DNA from: Arthrobacter sp. Bi26
Lineage (GTDB): Bacteria > Actinomycetota > Actinomycetes > Actinomycetales > Micrococcaceae
NCBI RefSeq assembly: GCF_918697925.1
Contig: NZ_CAKKMF010000004.1
Span: forward strand, 1-64,000
Direction of reading: 5' to 3'
Length of the DNA: 64,000 nucleotides
Shown here: piece after piece, positions 53,801-60,500 of the stretch
Numbering within the stretch: the stretch's first letter is position 1
How the letters are laid out: the number at the start of each line of letters is the position of its first letter
The notes under the pieces: model-generated
Databases searched by the model: none
The model's input: the letters and a program-made list of their open reading frames with translations, nothing else
Told to the model about the DNA's origin: nothing
Position numbers and translations under genes: made by a program

Positions 53801-54511
53801 GATGTCGTCGGGGGCCGCGGCGGCCAGGGCCAGCGCGCCGACGTAGGCGCGCCACGCGTCCGCGGGGATCCCGGTCTCGCCGGTGAGGAAGTCGACGTCG
53901 GCGAGGGTGAGGTCTGGCGGCTCCCCGGCGAGAAGCGGGGTGATAGCTGCCTCTAGCTGCTCGTACTCCGAAGGGCCGAGCCGTTCCGCCGTCGTGAGGT
54001 CGATGCGCAGCTCCTGCGGCGCGTTGAACGCGATTGGCGACTCGACGACGGTCTCGTCATCCAAAAGCACCTGGACGACGACATCGGCGGAGCCCTTCTC
54101 CGCGCGCGCGTACCGGCTCGCGGCGTAGCGCACCTCGTACTCGCCGCCGCTATCGGTCGTGGCGCGTCCCAGCTCCTCACTCGTGCGGAGGTCGACGTCC
54201 AGGGCGACAACAGTCGCACCGGCGACCGGCCTCGCTTCGGCGTCGGTCACCGTGCCGTACACCGTGAACGGCCCGATGTCCGAGAGGATGCGTGTGACTA
54301 CCTCGTGCGTGCCGGCGTCGAACACGCCGGTCACCGTGATCGCGCTTTGTTCCTGGAGCGTGCGGAGCACCGACTCGGTGGAGGCGCCGAACAGCCCCGC
54401 ATCTCGTTCCTGGCGGTCGACGACCCGGTTGAGCGCCTCGAGTGTGCGGTGCAGACGCCCCACGGCGTCACCCCGGTCACCGAGCCCGAGCGGATGTGCG
54501 GGGATTGGCAT
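44855..54511 (-). CDS. Tc toxin TcA-type subunit
   Basis: The 3218-aa protein is the pore-forming, receptor-binding subunit type of Tc (ABC) toxins. The ATG at 54509-54511 has AGGAGG seven bases upstream. Residues 1-79 look like a peptidoglycan-binding-like helical domain (DRGDAVGRLHRTLEALNRVV). About 80-175 is a carboxypeptidase-regulatory-like Ig fold (YGTVTDAEARPVAGATVVAL). The VRP1/TcA body includes WCDCDDCQSALSPAAYFVDL (about 671-690) and a neuraminidase-like region (about 1500-2250). A coiled-coil insertion is at about 1780-1885 and a Gly/Thr-rich linker (GTGIGTGTGSG) near 2390. Long alpha-helical channel segments (about 2530-2850) and the C-terminal TcB-binding domain (about 2870-3218) follow. 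The N-terminal pair of domains is not usual in Photorhabdus or Xenorhabdus TcA. It is second in a two-gene operon. Confidence 0.88.
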   Translation of the reverse strand: MPIPAHPLGLGDRGDAVGRLHRTLEALNRVVDRQERDAGLFGASTESVLRTLQEQSAITVTGVFDAGTHEVVTRILSDIGPFTVYGTVTDAEARPVAGATVVALDVDLRTSEELGRATTDSGGEYEVRYAASRYARAEKGSADVVVQVLLDDETVVESPIAFNAPQELRIDLTTAERLGPSEYEQLEAAITPLLAGEPPDLTLADVDFLTGETGIPADAWRAYVGALALAAAAPDDIPTAAFHGWRRTGQPETWDALRGVRIDTLRSALVEALDRNLVPRSLRGEVDAILARISNDDLAGLIGLLEAARVPSAAAGTLAGRVDAVDAVSDRVLGELVDAGDLAPEDAARVGLAASVHRLVGGAPAIVAAVLDADVAAVPGGRFRAARDLAALDPVDWARAMEAAGAPVPEGTTLQAHARTRAVAATSAFPEDAFRHRAGRVPDNLDGHLERFRTLLRANPDALDRDFDDLEVRGRGREALRAAHTAVRMIVKTHPGLDLHDVVTNGGPDVAAVVASRVGWVAGVLARNPGIPFAELDYLPDNPALTAIDFGDLEPGPRVQIIADLRAHRRMTAVAGNAIVAQELMVAGITSASAIARSSVKELAARTGLAAGELRRIQATAAPLANSAALAWFGIYGAARDRLTTPVRVIPTHEQYFHQLSGFTDLLTDQPWCDCDDCQSALSPAAYFVDLMHYVEKHVLADSFAAQPTHPLHLERRRPDLWDLPLSCANTKETIPTLDIVNELLERYIRDVAPLPTGTSVDAHLADQEASFRQPVTLPIERLDTLLGHFSLSRHEIARVMRAPWTVRARARLRLSPRAYGLVTTARTDPAYLSRLFGIQTTVTDPGTVLGAVETQPLVRATGLDHAVLAAALTSDFVGQDGTSTGAVAITVGKRYPNDVQNNTEVVTNLTLRRLDRLHRFVRLWRTLPWTVAELDHVLGRLATTAGRPDIVADSAAAPGTLERITGLLELEAELTIPLEQILAVVDAFPTRALRAPQPLFDRLFNAPGFADRDGVWSEMTTGRFTHAAWSRVGTPGVASPDDNTLSRLLAGLQLEDQEFLDLVDGISTDSDLDYRPGTAAADASISLARASLAALYRHARLRAVLHLSVADLVTLLRVVSRGSGTAPLLSLRDADDVRAMVDTVAWQRRAGVTISDLAYLTGGARPAGVPDPAELVAELPAAAAAATDAAMRATILSGPDPLVLFDLAMGPQLERSPQEIALLRACLATPPAADRAAIVRVLDGGTAAADVATATSLAAGVVRFHRLLLRPAFDDDGLAFLRQERAAFFGPAPVAGERVTLASVRRVVAYRELVTRGDAGFTTAGPEPDVAAVRAVVTAGATATDAQLARALGTDEARIGALAPRLTRSGRPFDDLLLFDENVTLADRLGVSGEALGRMIDESDPSTTFVQLSRAADDVLGAFRARYSDPKTLAEKLEPYEDVFRGRRRDGLVDYLTTRWPTPFSGPDRLSEYFLVDVLVEGCARTSRVVSATSSVQLYVHRVLMNLERSDDWDPSATPPRGVFARFTSGARRDEWRWRRQYRVWEANRNVFLYPERYIEPELRDDKTPLFSEFEDALLAQDLSPQNVSDAYSAYLTGFDGLAQLQIAGAYRDVAGRTLHLFGVTQDDAPVYYYRAIDESGGTAASSGSSPTLRYSPWHRVDLSIPVRKVSPFVHEGRIYLFWIENATRPINAFIGGSSKFAGYRHSVRVRYSTLRLDGRWAAPQLLRFQEAGGLADARIVEDPLDLTVVLQLETEIARLKNVVRPALGEKVRTKTTQRNQARDAIPPLQAAREAAEADLNAPLTVAQGLQMAGLIALGVPPTQAWWIVKAVAKGTYQNAVNLENAAREHLRRAQDDLANAETQLRNLDTRIAELEAAKKAEVVHVRWDRSLRDHKESLDSYHPDGWVWDRVYPDFHSPGRPGLPPWEPRPGLIRITMVPGGNRLPTATPFEPVDLDAVSGVLRAPLIAELPYWQFGHPLNFEEGRIRRLPHLPGHVFPGQSTVLAAHVLESRFTTGVDVGVAPVTADVQVVMGQPNSIIVQDAGDSVWLRPVGTDHAGLRLGTSLTRSLARRFWSGGPTGLLAADFQRTLNETRSRISPVAGQSDPLRQSPFHPEHPWLGYYRETFLHIPFLVADQLNTDQDFAGAQRWYHTIFDPTAADGEVWRNRELATPDDRTTTLRDLLVDSATLDAYRANPFSPHAIARTRLSAYAKSIVMKYVDNLLDWGDSLFAQFTMESVNEATMLYVMARDILGPRPERLGSCGTGGKTRTYREIRPGLSDVSDFLVELETPAAPTLVAAAAPPNTYVIPARTVLVAEAETDAPAERGQPVPGTFDEPGVAQTPVAHAQLATSATVWTSTAGTPLTTIAGGIDGGAPPGSLTVTGIEAGTGIGTGTGSGTIIPPGGGYTDYVRGYGPGSVGTRFGDPLEPFDELLGLYGLEPLEVTYDLKDVVRPLAPRDRFPFQPVEVVPPKESVFCIPPNHELLDYWDRVEGRLDRIRNCMDISGARRRLELFAPALDPRLLVRMTAAGLTIDDVLGLPGGRLPAYRFSYLVDKAREHLATVQSFGGQLLAALEKGDAQELENLRAVHEQNLLALRRRLAQLEIDASEDTLESLRLQREGAEYRRQHFIALREAGTLPQERKQQDLQREAAQFRTAASMAQAVASILTIIPDFGAPTAMKFGGSQLGAAGRAVGEGLGGHAAFLDTGGMMAGVEASVRRRDEEWKHQEETARRELAQLDQSITAAEIRRDIAVRTLEVHERTVEQAEVMFEFFRERFSSIERYRLLVKDLRRLHKVAFDTALRLAQLAEQAYRAERQDDGPTDDNDLLAGGYWDGQNAGLLAGEKLLSDLQRLERQYVERNTRKLEIEQSFSLAQLAPDRLAELRLTGACTFSIPEWFFDLSYPGHYRRRLKGVRLTMPCITGPYTNVGATLRLAGSTIRLAAPGNQVDPLDPPTVVPLGHTVSIATSRAQRDGGVFEFGFRDDRYLPFEGAGAISDWSLSLPKTLRVFDYTTITDVVVHLDYTADHHPELERRWDAAAGLVTLLRDDFEGEPPLVRRLSLRDELPDVFHRLLTSPPGTEVTFTLDERYFSLFLAGRELEARAASISILSPLDDLNGASIALARRPVPPATASFVTVTAPTGPGGDLPGGLREFDCGSVLRRPPATAGLPSGIIGRYLVKIVTPGALAGSGAANALSAEALGDVVLRVGYRLATP

Positions 54512-54541
54512 GGCAGTGCCTCCTGTAGGACGTCGGAGCCA

Positions 54542-57500
54542 TCAGTACTGATTGCGAAGGTCCTGGTGCATCTTCTGCTGGGCCTCCTGTTCCGTCATGG
54601 GCCGTTGGACCGGCTCATCGGGTGAGGAGTCCAGCAGACCCCAGAGGTTCCGCCAGCTCTTCGGCTCAGATGCAGATGCAGATGGGGATGTGGGCTGGAA
54701 CTCTGGCAGGACGCCGAGCCGCTGCGGCTTGTGGCCGGAAGATCCGCTGGTTCCCGGTGTCTGTTGCTGCTCGCCGGCCAGTGCTCCGGCGGCTGTAACC
54801 CCGAATTTCTTGAGCGAGTTGGCGGCGACTGTGCTGTTTTCGACACTGGCCTCGGTGGTTGCCTGATGCTGCTCGGCGTACTCGCTGAGTGACGACGGAG
54901 GGGCCTCCGCAGAGACGGTTGGCTGCTGCTTCGGAACAGACAGCTTGCTGGCCTTCGCTTCCAACGTCTCGACGAGTTTGCCATGCTGAACAGCCTTGAC
55001 ATACGGGGCCTTGATTAAGGCTTCCATTTCTTTCACCCGCTGCAACTGCGCGGCGCCGGTCTTGAAGTCGATCCCTGCCTGGATGACGTCAGACGCGTTC
55101 TTCCCGATCAGCTGCCGGACGTCCGAGACGGGCGACTTCAACAGCGCCACGTCTATGGTGCGGAAGTCCTTCGCGGCCCTGCCCAGTTGCCCGGGCTCAC
55201 CGAACGCGACGATCTTGCCGGCCGGGTCCACGATCACTTCCGCAGCTAGTCGGACGCCGTTCGCAACCCTGGCGGGTGAATCCTGCCCAAGCGAAACAAT
55301 GAATTCGAGTATCAGGTGTGCTCTCGAGCCCCGCTCGGCAGCGTTTAAATGCGCAAACTCCTTCTGGGGTATTGCATCCACGACCTGCTGAAGCCTGTGA
55401 AGAACTGCCTTGGCCTCCTCGTCGATCATCCCCCCGCCATCGGACGTCATGTTGGGGCGGTCGCGGCAGTAGTCGTACGCGTTCACCTCGATCTGAGGAC
55501 TCTTAGGATCGGCGCTGGTCCACCGTGCTAGCCAAGGGGCGTAGTACCTCGCGCCGTGATAGCTCAGCCCTGTCTCCTCGTCGCGTTCCTTGCCGGTGTA
55601 GCGGTACCGTTTGGGCGTTTCGGTGCGGCTGCGCACCGCCTGATACGTCGTGCTGCCGTAGGGCGCGTACTCCTCGTACGAGATGATCTTCGCCTGCTCG
55701 TCGAGCTCCAGGCTCGCCGAGTCGAGGTGGTTGCCGAGCTGGAAGCGGATCAGCCGCCGCGGCGCCCGGTTCGTGCCGGCGGTGTCGCGCGTGCGGGTCT
55801 CGACTAGCGCGACGCGTCGCGCGTCGTCCATCACGTGCAGCGTTTCGCGCTCCAGCGTGGCCGTGTCCGCGCCGATGGGGCTGTTGTGCCGGCGGAAGAC
55901 CTCGAAGCCGCCGAGGTAAACGCGCTCCTCGATCAGGCCAGGTGCCTTCTCCCATACCTTGCGCACGCGCCGGCCCGACGCGTCGTAGACATAGTGGGCC
56001 GTGCCGCCCCCGCCGAGGTCGGCGCGGCGCAGCCGGTCCGCGTAGTCCCAGTGCACGTTCGGCCCCGCGGTGCTCCCACCGAGGTGCGGCAGGCGGCTCA
56101 TGCTGCCGTGTGCATCGTGCCGGTAAGTCTGGGTCTGAGGGGTCGCGCCGGCGGGGTTCAGCGTCGTGCTCGTGAGGCGGTTGCTTGTGAGGAGCGGGCC
56201 ACCTGTGCCGTCCTCGAGAAGGCTGGTCTCCGTGTAGTCGAAGTCGCGGGTCCAGCCGGCATGGGCCGGGTCGCTGCCGCGGTGTTGCAGCGCCAGCACG
56301 TTGCCGACAGCGTCGTAGACGTAGCGCTCGACGTACGTGCCCATCGCGTCGCCTTCGCCCCGGTGGTTGAGTCTGGTGTGGAAGGCGTCGAAGGCGTCGG
56401 ACGGGGTCGGGGGACGTCGGTGGCCGTTCGCCATCTGCCCGAGGTGCTCGCGGCCGCGGGCCTGGACCAGCCGGTAGAGGGCGTCGTAGGTGTAGTCGTT
56501 GCTCGGCTCAACCCGGTGGTTGCGAAAGAACAGCGTCTGCTGTGCGTCGTCCCGGACGTGGGTGAGGTTGCCGGCGGGGTCGTAGGTATACGTGAGGGCC
56601 TGCAGGCTGGCCGTGCCCCTCTTCGTGGCGAGCCGCGTTAGCCGGGACGTGTCGGGGTCGTAGGTGTAGGTGGTGCTCGCGCCGTTCCGGTAGTCGATCC
56701 TCAGGCGCCGCCCCTTGGCGTCGTACTCGACACCGGCGACGCCGACCCGGGTCGGGATGGCGACGGCGGGGTTGAGCAGGCTCACCGGCTCGGTTGGCCG
56801 CTCGAGCCAGACGTCCACGCGCTCGAGCAGGTTGGCCTCGTTGAACACCGGCTGCACGACGTGGTGTGTTGCTCTCAGGTTGCTGTGCGGGGCGACGGAC
56901 TGGACGACGCGGTTGAGCGCGTCATACCGCAGGGCGCTCTCGAATGCCTCGGCCTGGAGCGACGGGGCCTGCGGCGCCGTCGTCGACCAGTCCGGCAGCG
57001 CCGTGTGGTCGGCGAGGAACCGGAGGGTGTTCCGCAGCGCGTTGCCCTTGAAGTCGTAGGCCTCGACCGGGACGCCGTTGGCGCCGAGCCGGGCGTTGGT
57101 CGCGACGCCGGCCGTGTCGAAGTGCCGGAGGACGCGGGCGCGCAGGTTCAGCCGGAGGGCCCGTGCCTGCTCTGCTTGGCTCGCGGTGGTCGGGGGCTCG
57201 CCGTACTGGATCCGGTCGACGGCGACGCCGCGGCCCAGCGTGCGCGGGTCGGACGCCGTGTCGCCGCTGGCGACGGTGCCGCGCACGGTCTGCTCGAGCG
57301 GGCGGCGCAGTGCGTCGTACCGCGTGGTGAGGTTGTGGCCGCGGCTGTCCCAGGCGCGGATCGGCCGTCCGGTGACGTCGGTCAGGGTCCACCGCGCGCC
57401 CGCCTCCATGCTCCGCTGCCGGATGACGTTGCCGAGCAGGTCGTAGGCGTAGCGGATGACGGTGCGCTGCTCGACGGCCCCGGTAGGCCGGTGGTTCACG

Positions 57501-60500
57501 GGCAGGCGGCGCTCGTCGGTCACGGAGAGCCGGTTTCCTTCGACGTCCAGCTCCACCCGGGTGAGCACGGCACCCTCGCTGCCGTCGAGGTCGTGTCCGG
57601 CGCAGATGACGCGGTTGCGTGCGACTGTTAGGAACGGCCGGCCTAGTGTATCGAGGTGGGCTGTCGTTGGGGTGTCGGCGTGAGCGGACGCGCGCACGGC
57701 CGCAGCCTGTTCATGAGCGCCCAGGTCGCCGTCGGCGCGCAGCGCGCGCCAGGTCTTCCAGACCGGTGCCGGGGGAGCCGCGGGCAGGCCCGCGAAGTAC
57801 CCAGCGACGTACCCGCGGATGTCCGGGTCCGTGCGCGGGTCACCGGTCTGGGCGTTGCGGGGCGCGCACGTGTCGTTGACGTCGTACGTGGTCTGCTGCC
57901 AGGGGTCGAACACGACCTTCTCGTAGGTGTGGTTCGGGTGCAGTGTGGCGACGACGCGGCCGACCGGGTCGTAGAACAGCACCGGGCTGACGCCGGCCGT
58001 GGCGCCGTACTCGAAGCGGTGGTCGCTCACGATCGTGCCGTCTGGCCGTCGGCGTCGGCTGAAGAAGGGCTCGTACCGGCGCACGGGCCGGCCTTTGGCG
58101 TCGAACACCGTCCAGCCGCTGCCCACCCAGCGCGGCGGGCCGGTGACGCCGCCCACCTTCTCCGGCTCAGCCTGCACCTTTCGCTGGATCTCGCGCCCGA
58201 AGCCGTCCGAGTACGCGAAGCCGACCTGGATCCGTAGCCCGTGCGGCGGCAGGACGGCGTTGACGTGCGTCTCGCGTGCGAGGGTCGCCGTGCCGGCGGG
58301 CTCCCACCGGATTGGGTTCGTGGGGTTCGACTGTTGGGTTCGGCGGAAGCGGTGGAGGTCGTAGACGATCCGGGTGGTGGCGCCCCGCAGCAGCGCAGCC
58401 GCTCCGGCCACGGGGTCGGCCGCGTCGAAGAACGCGTCGAGCTGCGGCTGTGTGAGGTCGGCGACGAAGCCCCCCAGCGTGTCGCCCTCGGCGGGCGCCG
58501 GCGGTGGCTTGCCCATGACCGCCGTCCCTACGATCATGCCGAGCGCGTCGAAGGCGAGCTCGGTCCGGTTCCGGTTCGGGTCAGCGACCAGGCGCGGCTG
58601 GAGTACGCGGTAGTCGTTGGCGAGCACCGTCAGCCGGTTGCCGACGGCATCCCGCGTCTCGGTGGGCAGCAGGTCGTTCGCGTCGTAGTCGACGACAGTG
58701 TCCTGGCCGAAGGGGTCGCGCACGCGCCGTGACAGAAAGAAGTGCCGCCGGGCCTCGGCCAGCTCCGTGGCGGCGACGTCGGCCGGGTCGGTCGTGTAGA
58801 AGGACCGGCCGGAGGGCAGCCACCAGTTGTCGTTCGCGTCGCCGGCAGGGAAGCGGCCGTCGGCCTTGAGCGCCTGGCTGCGCAGGTAGCCGCCGCGGTC
58901 GCCGGACTGGCCGCCAAGAACGGCCGCGGCATCGGGCAGCAGTTCCTCGGGCGACCCGCCGACCCGCGGACGCCGGAGGACGGTGGTGAGCAGTCCCGGC
59001 GTGAACGCTAGCGCGTAGCTCTCGCCGGCGAGGCCGAGCGCCCCCAGTCGGCCCAGCGGCAGCAGGATCGTCAGGTCGTCGCTGCGGTACAGTGTGCGTC
59101 GGCGCTCGACCGGCCGGCGGCACCGGGCGGCCGTCGGCGTGGCCTCGTACGCGACCTCGGCGGTGAACCGGTGTCGCAGGCCGCCGGCGGGGCCGGGGTC
59201 GGGCACGACGAAGTCGGCGGCGCGGAATCGGCCGGCCGGCCCGGTCGCCGGGTAACCCGTCAGCTCGTACGTGACGGTCTCGCACTGGAGCGGTGTTCGG
59301 TACGTGTGAGCAGTGTCGATCGCGTCGGTCACGCGGTTCTCGGTGTAGGTGGCCTGGGTCGTCGTCTGCTTCGCCCGGTCGTCGGCGGCCAGGCCCGCCA
59401 GACCCGGGTTCGGCACCAGCTGCGCCTGCCCGTTCGCGGCGACGACTCGGACCTTCTTGCGGCGGCCGTAGCCGACGGTCGCCTGTTTGAGGACGGTGCC
59501 GAAGGGGTCCACCTCGAGCGTCAGCGTGTGCTGCACCCGAGGGTCCGCCGGGTCGCGCTCGTAGTGGAAGGACAGCGCTTCGCGCGGCTCGACGTGGAAG
59601 ACGGCGTGACGGCGCGGGCCGCGGGCCTGTATGGTGCGGACGGCGAAGCTCTGCTCGACGACCGTGTACGGCACGCTCGAGCGCCGCACGCGGCCGGTGT
59701 CGGCCCCCGGGCCGGCATCATCTGCGTATACCTCCTGGCGCAGCATCGAGCCCTTGAGCGCACGGCAGGCCTCGCGCTCCTCGTCTGGCGTCAGGCCGTC
59801 TGGCAGCGTCGTGTCCGGCAGCAGCAGGGCCCGGGTCTCGGCGTCGGTCAGGCCCGGCTCGCGGTAGTACTCTCCGCGGGTGCCGTCTAGTCCGGCGAAG
59901 TAGTCGGAGACGTGGTCGCGGCCGGCGTGGACGCCGGTGTGGAACCAGGTCTTCGTGCGCACCGGCGGGAGCTGAGGTTCCCTGCCGCCGGCCGCTTCGC
60001 CGTCCACCGGGGCACCGGGGGCGGTGAGCTGCTCGGTGTCCCACTGCTCGACCATGCCGAAGCCGCGGAACTCCCGCTCGTGGCCGTCGAAGTGGCCGTG
60101 GTGGTAGGCGTAGCGGGTGACGATTCGGCTGCGGCTGACGTGGTCGTACGCCGTGACCCGTTCCACAACGTGCACAGGCACCGGCAGACGGGTCACCCAC
60201 GGGCGGCCGTCGCGCCGGTCGCGCAGGTAGAACGCGCTCGACGGCGCGTAGTCCAGCCGGAACTCCGCGCCGAGGTTGTTGCTCGTCCGGGTTAGCAGGT
60301 GCGGCTTGCGCGTCATGAGGTTGACGTAGCGCATCGGCCGCCGGGCGCCGTCCGCCGCCGGGGACGACCAGACCAGGCAGGCGGTGCCGTTGCCGAGCAG
60401 GTCGACCGGCAGGACGCTGACCTCGTCGTCGATCCGCGGGAACACTGGCAGCCGCTGCGGCCGGCTCCAGCCGTTCCCGGACTGGTTGAAGTAGATGGTG

